Below are positions 1 through 6,446 of a stretch of 12,689 nucleotides of DNA, piece by piece. The notes below the pieces were generated by a model, which worked only from the letters and a program-made list of their open reading frames with translations, ran no database searches and was not told where the DNA came from. The position numbers were made by a program, and so were the translations under genes. Each line of letters opens with the position of its first letter. The first letter of the stretch is position 1. Location of the stretch: positions 6,336-19,024 of the forward strand of contig JADFQH010000016.1 of NCBI GenBank assembly GCA_022561895.1. The letters run 5' to 3'. This DNA comes from Methanobacteriota archaeon (GTDB lineage: Archaea; Halobacteriota; Halobacteria; Halobacteriales; Halalkalicoccaceae).

Positions 1-622
1 CACGAAAATGCGTTACGTCGAGTTCGCCCTCGCGCTCGCGATGCCAGTTCGCGACCGTCGCGGGGTAGATGAAGTCAACCGTCCGAACGAGATCGCGCCC
101 GTCGAGATCGGCGAACTTCCAGCCCGTCGGAAGCGTGGGTGCGGTCGAAAGCGGTCGGTACCGCCCTCGATCATCCTCCTTGACGAGTTCGCGCGCCGAA
201 AGCGGATCGTCGTAGCTGTCGAGATCGGTTCGCTCTGTGTCCTCGATGTGACGGATCGAGTATCGTCGCTTACCGTCTTCTGCGAGGGTTGCGGTGATTC
301 GAAGTTGGCCCCACGTCCGAGAGATACCTGAAAAGAGGGCCTCGTAGCGTTCGGATACCGATCGAGCCCGTGCATCTTCGACCCATCGAAGGAAGTCGTA
401 TCGAGGGCTTTCGGGCGAGCCGACGACGTGGGTAAAGTAGTACCAGTTCGAGACGAACCACGGGTTCTCGGTCGCGAACTCCCGGAGTTCTTCCTCGTCG
501 AGTTCGATCGATTCGCCGGGGATCGAGATCGTGTAGGGGTCCTCGCCGGAGAGGGATAGGCCGTCAAAGGCGACCCCCTCGGGTGCGCTTGCGACGAGCG
601 CATCGAGCTGTGGATCGTTCAT
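1..622 (-). CDS. DR2241 family protein (CbiX partner), 3' end outside window
   Basis: The first 207 residues are visible; the reading frame is open to the left edge, so the C-terminus is missing. I read it by translating the minus strand from the ATG at 622-620. The visible part starts MNDPQLDAL, has an aromatic stretch around residues 55-67 (PWFVSNWYYFTHVV) and an acidic halophile composition. It matches my recollection of the haloarchaeal DR2241 family, in which a stabilising domain is followed by a cysteine-rich 4Fe-4S domain. The latter would lie beyond the window and is not seen; the visible part has no cysteine. The ATG shares one base with the chelatase stop (TGATG), so the two are translationally coupled. 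In Deinococcus DR2241 these modules are fused to a CbiX-like domain, which supports a role beside the chelatase in cobalt/iron insertion or redox handling of the tetrapyrrole. Family assignment is fairly confident; exact function is inferred. Confidence 0.75.
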   Translation of the reverse strand, partial: MNDPQLDALVASAPEGVAFDGLSLSGEDPYTISIPGESIELDEEELREFATENPWFVSNWYYFTHVVGSPESPRYDFLRWVEDARARSVSERYEALFSGISRTWGQLRITATLAEDGKRRYSIRHIEDTERTDLDSYDDPLSARELVKEDDRGRYRPLSTAPTLPTGWKFADLDGRDLVRTVDFIYPATVANWHREREGELDVTHFR

Positions 623-1494
623 CAGTCGCCCGCGACCTCCGCAGTTCCGGTGCGAACGCGCTCGCTTGCGTCCCCGATCTCCGCACCGGCCTCCGCGGCG
701 CGTTCGAGGAGCACCTCCGCCATCAGATGCTCGGTTCCGACCGCTCCTGAGTACCAGATCCGGTGGCCCTCGACCTCGGCGGGAATCTCATAGCCCTCGC
801 GGAAATCCTCGGTCAGCCCCATATCCTCGGGGATGTCCTCTTGGGTGTGAAACCCATCGGCGATGAAGAGCGGGACGACGACGATGTCGGGTGTCGAGAA
901 GAACTCGGTGACGTCGTCGACCTCCGGCTCCTCGTCCATGAATAGGGACTGAACCTCGTCGAAGCGGTCCATTTCGCGGATTCGTGTGGCGTGATACTTG
1001 ATCGCCTTCGCCGAGTTCGCGTTCCTGTCCGTGCCGTGGCCGACGATGGCGAGACCCACCCCCTCTCCGATTTCGGGGTCGCCAGTGATGGTTTCGGCTC
1101 GCTGCATGATCACGTCGCTCATCGAGTCGTGCGTCCCGACCGGCCCGCAGTAGTGGATCGTTTTCTCGACATCGGCCGCACGCGAGGTGGTGTAGCTTGC
1201 GCTGACACCATCCCCCGAGTCCCACTGTTCGACGTCCCAGTTCTCTAAACGGAGTTCGCGCGGGATGACCTGCTCGGTGAAGTAGCCCTCGCTGATGAAC
1301 AGGGGGACGACGTACACTTCGTCACTTTCGAGCGTCCGGAGGACCTCCCGGAAGGATGGCTCTTCCTTCCAGAACGCCTCTCTGACCTCGTCGAAGACCC
1401 CTGTTTCGCGGATGGTGTCTGCGTGCGAAAACGTCGGTGTCGAGGATCCAGGATTGAGATGCGACCCGTGGCCGACGATGACGAGCGCCTGCAT
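622..1494 (-). CDS. cbiX: CbiX/SirB-type sirohydrochlorin chelatase, two-domain
   Basis: This 290-residue protein is expected to insert cobalt (or iron) into sirohydrochlorin in the cytoplasm, an early step of anaerobic cobalamin or sirohaem synthesis. It is an internal duplication. The N-terminal half carries VGHG at residues 7-10 (His9) and PLFISEG at 64-70. The C-terminal half carries VGHG at 151-154 (His153) and PLFIADGFH at 208-216 (His216). Short archaeal CbiX proteins are half this size and use two metal-binding histidines in these motifs. Here the second histidine is present only in the C-terminal half; the equivalent N-terminal position is Phe72. That places the likely active site in the C-terminal half, or makes it asymmetric. 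The start is the ATG at 1494, with a TATA-like element 26 bases upstream and no Shine-Dalgarno, suggesting a leaderless message. The DR2241-family gene follows with a one-base overlap. Confidence 0.9.
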   Translation of the reverse strand: MQALVIVGHGSHLNPGSSTPTFSHADTIRETGVFDEVREAFWKEEPSFREVLRTLESDEVYVVPLFISEGYFTEQVIPRELRLENWDVEQWDSGDGVSASYTTSRAADVEKTIHYCGPVGTHDSMSDVIMQRAETITGDPEIGEGVGLAIVGHGTDRNANSAKAIKYHATRIREMDRFDEVQSLFMDEEPEVDDVTEFFSTPDIVVVPLFIADGFHTQEDIPEDMGLTEDFREGYEIPAEVEGHRIWYSGAVGTEHLMAEVLLERAAEAGAEIGDASERVRTGTAEVAGD

Positions 1495-1515
1495 AGTGGG
1501 ACGTAACGACGGGGC

Positions 1516-1525
1516 GAGTATAGGA
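1516..1525 (-). promoter_or_regulatory. TATA-like element for the chelatase operon
   Basis: On the minus strand this reads TCCTATACTC. It lies about 26 bases before the ATG at 1494, the spacing expected for a leaderless haloarchaeal transcript. It also sits just downstream of the stop of the receiver-PAS gene, so the chelatase pair probably has its own promoter. Confidence 0.5.
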
Positions 1526-1551
1526 TTGTCGTCTCCACCGCCGGGAAGCCC

Positions 1552-2337
1552 CTACTCCCGTTCGCGCAGATCCCTGAAGATCGCTTGCACGATTCGTTTA
1601 CCATCGAATTCGAGGGAGGCGGCGCTGATCTCGACGGGGATCTCGTGGCCCTCTTTGTGGACGACCCTGAACTCACGGTGGTTTCGAATCACGCCGCTCG
1701 ATCCGGCGTGTCTCTCGAAGACCTCCGCATAATATTCGCGTTCGTCTTTGGGGTGGAGCTTCGTCTGGTGTAGTCCGCGAAGCTCCTCTCGGGAGCGGCC
1801 GAGAAGCGCTTCTGCGGCGGCGTTTGCCTCACGAAGCGTTCCCGTCTCGGCGTCGACGACGAAGATCGCGTCGGGTGCGGTTTCGAGGAGCTTCTCGTAG
1901 CCCTCACGGGTTTCCTTGAGCGCCTGTTCGGTGCGACGCTGCTCGACGGCCCCACGAACGCGGTTTGCAAGCAGCTCGAACCCTTCGAGTCCGCCGCCCT
2001 TCGAAACGTAGTCCGTAACGCCCTCCGAGATCGCCTCGCTTGCGACCTCCTCGCTGCCCTGTCCGGTAAAAAGGATGAACGGCAGGTCGGGATACGCGGC
2101 GCGAACGCGTTTGAGAAGCTCGACACCCGTCAGTTGGGGCATCTGGTGATCACTGACGACACACTCGATATCTCCCTCCGGAATGCCATCGAGCACCGCC
2201 GTTGGATCGGTGATCTGACGAAGCTGGATCTCGGGGTCGATCTCCGAAAGCGATGTCTCCGTCAGCCGCAAAAACGTCTCGTCGTCGTCAACGTGTAATG
2301 CTCGGATCGGTCCCTCCACCGGTCGCACCGACTTCAT
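1552..2337 (-). CDS. Receiver-PAS signalling protein without kinase module
   Basis: A 261-residue cytoplasmic signalling protein. The N-terminal receiver domain (about residues 10-130) has the acidic pocket VDDDE at 16-20, the phosphoacceptor Asp63 in VVSDHQMP, Thr91 in LFTGQ and Lys113 in DYVSK, so phosphorylation looks possible. A helical linker leads into one PAS domain (about 140-258) ending in the typical PAC strand IFRDLRERE, where the protein stops. Haloarchaeal relatives often continue from this point into HisKA and HATPase domains; none is encoded in the 57 bases before the chelatase, so the kinase half is absent rather than frameshifted. It may receive phosphate from a separate kinase. 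I chose the ATG at 2337; an in-frame ATG at 2358 would add seven residues, but it lies only about 17 bases from the TATA box and so probably ahead of the transcription start. Confidence 0.85.
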   Translation of the reverse strand: MKSVRPVEGPIRALHVDDDETFLRLTETSLSEIDPEIQLRQITDPTAVLDGIPEGDIECVVSDHQMPQLTGVELLKRVRAAYPDLPFILFTGQGSEEVASEAISEGVTDYVSKGGGLEGFELLANRVRGAVEQRRTEQALKETREGYEKLLETAPDAIFVVDAETGTLREANAAAEALLGRSREELRGLHQTKLHPKDEREYYAEVFERHAGSSGVIRNHREFRVVHKEGHEIPVEISAASLEFDGKRIVQAIFRDLRERE

Positions 2338-2370
2338 CTCCCTACGCTGTGTGCCCATCCACCATAGCTG

Positions 2371-2380
2371 TTTATATACT
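2371..2380 (-). promoter_or_regulatory. TATA box for the receiver-PAS gene
   Basis: The minus strand reads AGTATATAAA, a strong archaeal TATA box. Transcription would begin about 25 bases downstream, near 2350. This favours the ATG at 2337 as the start of the receiver-PAS gene, with a leader of roughly a dozen bases. It lies between that gene and the stop of the upstream gene at 2389, so the two are probably transcribed separately. Confidence 0.65.
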
Positions 2381-2388
2381 TCGAGCGA

Positions 2389-2733
2389 TCACTCGGCCGA
2401 GATCGGCTCGACTCCGATGCTCACGAGCACGACGACCTGTCTGTGTTCCTCGCCGGAGAACCCATCGTAGTCGAGGCTCCGATACTCGAACTCCCGGTCC
2501 AGAACACGATATCGATTGTGTGTCCCTTCGTCCGTTTCGCCGTCCGACCGGACATTATCGAGATGCTCGTTCGAAATTCGCACACTCTCGCCCACATCGG
2601 GGATCGGCAGTCGGGTCTGTTCGCCGAACCCGGCGATCGGCTCGTCCGGATCATCGGTGTAAAACGAAAGCCCCACGATCGGATCGTCGTACACACTCGC
2701 GACCCCCCCACGGGAATAGACTTCATCGCTCAT
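2389..2733 (-). CDS. Uncharacterised acidic protein, 114 residues
   Basis: I do not recognise a named family. The protein is soluble with no signal peptide or membrane segment. It is strongly acidic, with an early GGVASVYDDPIVGLSFY stretch, a proline/valine-rich middle (LPIPDVGESVRI) and a C-terminal strand QVVVLVSIGVEP. The alternating hydrophobic pattern suggests a small beta-rich domain. Coding is supported by acidic composition and halophile-like codon use; the plus-strand reading across the same bases is arginine/proline-rich, as expected of a shadow frame. The start is the ATG at 2733, 87 bases from the divergent cysS start. The receiver-PAS gene follows on the same strand but has its own TATA box. 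Function unknown. Confidence 0.7.
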   Translation of the reverse strand: MSDEVYSRGGVASVYDDPIVGLSFYTDDPDEPIAGFGEQTRLPIPDVGESVRISNEHLDNVRSDGETDEGTHNRYRVLDREFEYRSLDYDGFSGEEHRQVVVLVSIGVEPISAE

Positions 2734-2810
2734 GTCAGTGTATCATCCACAGCAGATGGAAAGAGTCTTTGGGTTGTTGGGACCAACGAGTTAACAAGCG
2801 CGCCCGGAAA

Positions 2811-2817
2811 GAGGTGA
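2811..2817 (+). promoter_or_regulatory. Shine-Dalgarno of cysS
   Basis: GAGGTGA complements the 3' end of archaeal 16S rRNA and lies three bases before the ATG at 2821. It fixes the cysS start and shows that this gene, unlike several neighbours, is read from a leadered message. Confidence 0.6.
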
Positions 2818-2820
2818 GTA

Positions 2821-4284
2821 ATGCTGTCCGTGACGAACACGCTCTCGGGCGAGCGCGAGGAGTTTCGACCAACCGGAGAAAACGTCCTGCTGTACGTCTG
2901 TGGGCTGACCGTCTCGGACGATGCACATCTCGGCCACGCCCGCGTGTGGGTCCACGCCGACATCATGTGTCGCTGGCTCGAACACGAAGGATATGAGGTG
3001 AGACACGTCGAGAACTTTACCGACGTAAACGAGAAGATCGCCGCCCGGATCGGTGAAGTCGGCGACACCGAAAACGAGGTGGCCCGTCGGTTCATCGCAA
3101 GCGTCATCGAGGATATGCGCGGGCTGAATCTGAAACGCGCGACGGTCTATCCCCGCGTTTCCGAACACGTTCCCGAGATCATTACGCTGATCGAGCAGCT
3201 AGTCGAATCCGGTCACGCCTACGAGTCCGGCGGCTCCGTTTACTTCGACGTTACCTCCTTCGAGGAGTACGGAAAACTCTCGAATCAGAAGATCGAGCAG
3301 CTCGAAGCTCAGGGCGACCCCGAAGAGCAAGGCGAAAAACGCCATCCCGCGGATTTCGCGCTCTGGAAATCCGGCGGCGTCTCCGAGAGCGCAATCACCG
3401 AGCACGAAAAGATCGATCACGACCACCCGCCGGCGGGCGAAATGTGGGACTCGCCGTGGGGCGAGGGCAGGCCGGGCTGGCATATCGAGTGTTCGGCGAT
3501 GGCGATGACCCACCTCGACGAAACCATCGACATCCATATCGGCGGCCACGATCTCGTCTTCCCGCACCACGAAAACGAGATCGCCCAGAGCGAGGCCGCA
3601 ACCGGAGAGCGCTTTGCGAACTACTGGCTCCATACAGGTCTGCTCGAAACCAAAGGCGAGAAGATGAGTTCGAGTCTGGGGAACTTCTTTACCGTTTCCG
3701 CCGCTCTCTCCGAGTTCGGCCCCGACGTGCTTCGCTCGTTCTATCTCTCGACTGAGTACGGCTCGAAACAGACGTTCTCGGAGGAAGCAATGAACGAGGC
3801 ACGGGAACGGTTCGAACGCTTAGAACGCGCCCACGAGCGCGCAACCAAAGCCGTGGACAGCCCCGACGCGCGAACGAAAATCGAAGACGACGCTCTCAGA
3901 ACGGCCGTCACCACGACTCACGAAGAGTTCACGCGGGCAATGAACGACGATTTTGGTGTACGGCCGGCGATGGCCGCGCTTCTCTCGCTTGCGAGTGCGG
4001 TCAATCGGCACGTCGATGAGCACGACGAAAACGATTATCGTGCGCTCCGCCGAGCAGTCGAAACCATAGAAGAGCTCGGCGGCGGTGTTTTCGGCTTCTC
4101 CTTTGACTCCGAAGGAGGTGGGGAGGTCGAACTCGCCGGAGATCTCGTCGAACTCGTTTTGGACGTGCGCGAAGACGAGCGCGAAGCGGGCAACTACGAA
4201 CGAGCCGACGCACTCCGTGACGATCTCGAAGCTCTTGGGGTAGCAGTCGAGGACGAAGGAAACGACACGTCGTATCGGTTGTAG
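2821..4284 (+). CDS. cysS: Cysteinyl-tRNA synthetase
   Basis: This 487-residue class I synthetase charges tRNA-Cys with cysteine in the cytoplasm. The HIGH motif is HLGH at residues 36-39 within DDAHLGHARV. The KMSKS motif is KMSSS at 281-285. The four zinc ligands that select cysteine are visible as Cys27 (YVCG), Cys224 (HIECSAM), His249 and Glu253 (FPHHENE), with the spacing of the E. coli enzyme. The C-terminal part is helical, ending with a DALR-like helical segment and a tail near DVREDEREAGNYERAD. Length is normal for the family. The usual CGPTV after the first zinc cysteine is CGLTV here, a conservative family variation. It is monocistronic as far as visible, followed by an A/T-rich spacer. 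Confidence 0.98.
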   Translation: MLSVTNTLSGEREEFRPTGENVLLYVCGLTVSDDAHLGHARVWVHADIMCRWLEHEGYEVRHVENFTDVNEKIAARIGEVGDTENEVARRFIASVIEDMRGLNLKRATVYPRVSEHVPEIITLIEQLVESGHAYESGGSVYFDVTSFEEYGKLSNQKIEQLEAQGDPEEQGEKRHPADFALWKSGGVSESAITEHEKIDHDHPPAGEMWDSPWGEGRPGWHIECSAMAMTHLDETIDIHIGGHDLVFPHHENEIAQSEAATGERFANYWLHTGLLETKGEKMSSSLGNFFTVSAALSEFGPDVLRSFYLSTEYGSKQTFSEEAMNEARERFERLERAHERATKAVDSPDARTKIEDDALRTAVTTTHEEFTRAMNDDFGVRPAMAALLSLASAVNRHVDEHDENDYRALRRAVETIEELGGGVFGFSFDSEGGGEVELAGDLVELVLDVREDEREAGNYERADALRDDLEALGVAVEDEGNDTSYRL

Positions 4285-4289
4285 AAATA

Positions 4290-4319
4290 TACAGTACTAG
4301 ATATTTATTTTACTGTAAA
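4290..4319. promoter_or_regulatory. A/T-rich promoter with dyad symmetry before the lipoprotein gene
   Basis: The spacer after cysS is strikingly A/T-rich. TATTTATT (4302-4309) lies about 29 bases before the ATG at 4335, a good TATA box for a leaderless transcript. Two 7-base arms, TACAGTA (4290-4296) and TACTGTA (4311-4317), form an exact inverted repeat that brackets this box. The right arm lies in an 11-base palindrome, TTTACTGTAAA (4309-4319). A regulator binding here would cover the TATA box. The T-run at 4304-4311 could also end cysS transcription. Confidence 0.5.
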
Positions 4320-4334
4320 TAATATGAGTATAGT

Positions 4335-5030
4335 ATGGATCTTACACGGCGGGCGTTCGGCACGGGAGTAGTAGGAGGATGTGTCGGATCGGCGGGCTGT
4401 CTCGGGTTCGTTCGCGGCGATGACGCACTCGAGTACGAGGCGATCGGTGCACGGCCGAGCAGCGACGCGCTTTCGGAAACCGGCTATCGACACCGGAGTA
4501 CCGAGGTCAAGCCGATGACGGAGGCGATCGAGGTCGGCGACCAACGTCGCGAGATCGAACTGAAAAACGTCGCGACGGAGTGTGACAAGGGTGTCGATCT
4601 CGGTGTGGTCGGAACCGTCCGGGCGGCGATGTTCGTCGCCTTTGCAACGCCGCAGTTCGAACTGCTCGGCCGAACGTTCCATCCCGGCGATCGGATCAGT
4701 CCGCGGCGAATCGCGACGGAGCTCGGATCGAGCTACGACGAGTTCTCGATCGGCGAGGAGATCGACGAGTGGCAACTCTCGGTCTTCGAGGAGGAGGTAG
4801 CCGTCTCGACGTTCGAGGGGCGAGCGGCGATGAGCGGAACCGAGATCGACGTGCATGCCCATATCGGATCGGCGACCAACGACGACGATCTGGTCATCTT
4901 CGTCGGCGCACACCCGCGGCAGCTCGACGGTGAACGAAAGAACGTCGCGGCGCGACGGTCATCCCTATCGGTGGGGGTCAGACGCAACGACAGATCGAAC
5001 TCCTCGTTGATCTCGAAAGCGACGTGTTGA
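4335..5030 (+). CDS. DUF6517-like Tat lipoprotein with an aberrant C-terminus
   Basis: The open frame is 231 residues. Residues 1-22 are a Tat signal with twin arginines (TRRAFG, Arg5-Arg6) and a lipobox SAGC ending at Cys22, so the mature protein should be exported folded and lipid-anchored on the outer face of the membrane. Residues about 30-204 match the haloarchaeal DUF6517 pattern: an EYEAIGARPSSDALSETGY-type start, then a middle with FATPQFELLGRTFHPG and a VIFVGAHPRQLDGER end. Function of the family is unknown. After about residue 205 the sequence becomes arginine/serine-rich (ARRSSLSVGVRRNDR), because the ORF runs out of frame into phenylacetate-CoA ligase DNA until a chance TGA at 5028. 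The native end, probably 10-20 residues, is lost and replaced by about 26 foreign ones. The protein may still fold; whether it is made is unknown. Confidence 0.75.
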   Translation: MDLTRRAFGTGVVGGCVGSAGCLGFVRGDDALEYEAIGARPSSDALSETGYRHRSTEVKPMTEAIEVGDQRREIELKNVATECDKGVDLGVVGTVRAAMFVAFATPQFELLGRTFHPGDRISPRRIATELGSSYDEFSIGEEIDEWQLSVFEEEVAVSTFEGRAAMSGTEIDVHAHIGSATNDDDLVIFVGAHPRQLDGERKNVAARRSSLSVGVRRNDRSNSSLISKATC

Positions 5031-5785
5031 CGTGCACACCGTCGTACGCGCTGTATCTTGCAGAGAGCGCGAGAAACGACGGACTGAACCCCCGCGACTT
5101 TGCGCTCTCGACCGTGATCATCGGCGCGGAACCCTGCACCCAGCCGATGCGCGAGGCGATCGAGGCCGCCCTCGACGTGACTGCCGTCGATATTTACGGC
5201 CTCTCGGAGATCATCGGACCTGGCGTCTCGAACGAGTGTCACGAGGCACAGGACGGACTGCATATCTGGGAGGACCAGTTCTACCCCGAGGTGATCGATC
5301 CCGCGACCGGCGAACCCCTTCCGGAGGGCGAGGAGGGCGAGCTCGTCCTCACCTCGCTGACCAAAGAAGCGCTGCCGATCATCCGATATCGGACCGGCGA
5401 TCTGACGACGTTGAACGACGAACAATGTGCCTGCCGGCGGACGATGGTCCGGATGGACAACGTCACCGGGCGGGCGGACGATCTCCTCATCGTTCGCGGC
5501 GTCAACGTCTATCCCAGCCAGATCGAGAGCGTCGTCCTCGAGTTCGACGACGTGTTGCCACACTACCGGATCGATCTCGAACGCGAGGGAGAGCTCGATA
5601 CGATCGAGATCACGGTCGAACTCGACGAGGGGTTCGACGGTGATCGCACTACGCTCGAAAACCGAATTCGCGAGCGATTACAGAACGTACTGACGCTCTC
5701 GCCGGATACGCTTACGCTGGTCGATTATGGGGAGATCGAACGAACGGAGGTCGGGAAAGTCAAACGAGTCTACGATCGCCGATAG
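4940..5785 (+). pseudogene. paaK: Phenylacetate-CoA ligase, N-terminally truncated remnant
   Basis: PaaK activates phenylacetate (or a related aryl acid) to its CoA thioester with ATP. Only about 281 of some 435 residues remain. Recognisable sequence begins near GATVIPIGGGQTQRQ, encoded from about 4949, and a TGA at 4931-4933 closes the frame upstream. Counted from 4940, the remnant keeps the adenylate motif YGLSE (86-90), YRTGD (140-144), the hinge GRADDLLIVRG (167-177) and the C-terminal VGKVKRV with the catalytic-type lysine (near 273-275). It lacks the glycine/threonine-rich ATP loop and the rest of the N-terminal domain, so it should be inactive. An internal GTG at 5024 could start a 253-residue protein, but without the ATP site. 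It directly abuts the damaged DUF6517 gene in another frame, pointing to one deletion joining two once separate genes. Confidence 0.85.
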
Positions 5786-5800
5786 CGCGTCCAACGGAAA

Positions 5801-5819
5801 CCCCGCCGACCGGGCGGGG
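5801..5819 (+). terminator. GC hairpin after the paaK remnant
   Basis: CCCCGCC (5801-5807) pairs perfectly with GGCGGGG (5813-5819) across a five-base loop. It starts 15 bases after the TAG of the paaK remnant. No T-run follows, so it may be a 3' RNA hairpin that protects or trims the message rather than a classical terminator. Confidence 0.5.
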
Positions 5820-6333
5820 GGCATCGAGTATCGCTATCCCATCTACTGGCGCGTGCCAGCACTCCTTGCTACAGGTGCGACCCATATATCTATAAACGTA
5901 CTAATAACACGAGAATCGCTGTTCTATACGTCAAAACACCCATAGCCGAGAAGAAATCGCAGAAATGCCAGAGTGCCCCTGAACGTCGACCGTCAATCGA
6001 AGTATGTGACCTCTGGCATCAGAAACACCTCCCTCCAGCTTCATAGAGGTTTCCCTGTATCGACGATTAGCAACTGATTATTTCGGTCGGAGCACGCCCG
6101 ATCAGTCGGAACGTGCCGATCGCTCGATGTACAACGACATCGACCGAAGAAACGAAACATGAGCGTGGTGGAGCTGCCACCACAGCGGGCCAAACAGCGC
6201 CGTATCGGATACGACGACGCCGTAGCCGCGGTGCGCTGACACAACCCAGCGCAACCATTCATCTGTACGACATGAACGATGATAACTAATCAGTTACTAA
6301 TCACGAATCGACTGGCCGAGTTGTCGATCGAGA
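5820..6333. other. Gene-free stretch, probable decayed sequence
   Basis: No convincing gene is seen on either strand. Codon pattern is irregular, and the short minus-strand frames around 6041-6262 are arginine/cysteine-rich without recognisable motifs. A plus-strand reading near 5822-5890 (IEYRYPIYWRVPALLATG) is protein-like but has no start and fades into A/T-rich DNA around 5881-5915, so it may be a fragment. Other contents are an exact 9-base inverted repeat (5965-5973 with 6011-6019) and an 8-base direct repeat ACTAATCA (6285-6292, 6296-6303). Lying between a truncated gene and a tRNA, the stretch looks like the residue of lost or degraded DNA. Confidence 0.4.
5965..6019. repeat. 9-bp inverted repeat around a 37-base spacer
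   Basis: ATGCCAGAG at 5965-5973 is exactly complementary to CTCTGGCAT at 6011-6019. It could form a stem-loop in RNA or be a trace of short terminal repeats. No gene is associated with it. Confidence 0.5.
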
Positions 6334-6410
6334 GCCACGGAGAGGGACTCGAACCACAGTCGCTCCACTCGCTACGCTCGTTTCGCTCCCTGATTCAACT
6401 CCCGTCTGGC
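6334..6410 (-). repeat. tRNA-like relic, 77 bases
   Basis: Read on the minus strand, this 77-base block begins GCCAG, like the neighbouring tRNA-Thr. It contains a consensus T-loop (GGTTCGAGTCC) near its 3' end and ends GTGGC, which can partly pair with the start. The middle is a run of GAGCG/AGCGAG words in place of an anticodon arm, and the T-stem no longer pairs, so it cannot be a working tRNA. It lies 31 bases downstream of tRNA-Thr in the same orientation. It looks like a degenerate tRNA copy or an attachment-site trace. From memory, similar GAGCG-rich pieces recur in haloarchaeal intergenic DNA; this is not verified here. Confidence 0.4.
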
Positions 6411-6446
6411 TTTCACTGCTCACATTCGTTCGCAGCAGAAAGCCAG
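6406..6446 (-). other. Trailer hairpin overlapping the tRNA 3' end
   Basis: AAAGCCAG (6439-6446) pairs with CTGGCTTT (6406-6413), and AGCAG (6434-6438) with CTGCT (6416-6420), leaving a two-base bulge and a 13-base loop. The right arm includes the last five bases of the tRNA acceptor strand and the discriminator base. In the precursor the trailer could therefore compete with the acceptor stem, or form the structure recognised in 3' processing. Confidence 0.45.

Noticed and set aside
13..603. 196-residue minus-strand frame
   Set aside because: It is out of frame with the acidic DR2241-like protein on the same strand; its Ser/Arg/Thr-rich content is typical of a shadow.
2253..2996. 247-residue plus-strand frame
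   Set aside because: It overlaps three better genes and is dominated by Arg, Pro and Ser, the signature of an out-of-frame reading of GC-rich halophile DNA.
6041..6262. 73-residue minus-strand frame in the gene-free stretch
   Set aside because: No recognisable motif, cysteine/arginine-rich, no promoter; not supported as a gene.
6361..6390. GAGCG/AGCGAG-rich run as a CRISPR or tandem array
   Set aside because: The words are short and irregular, with no spacers or regular unit.
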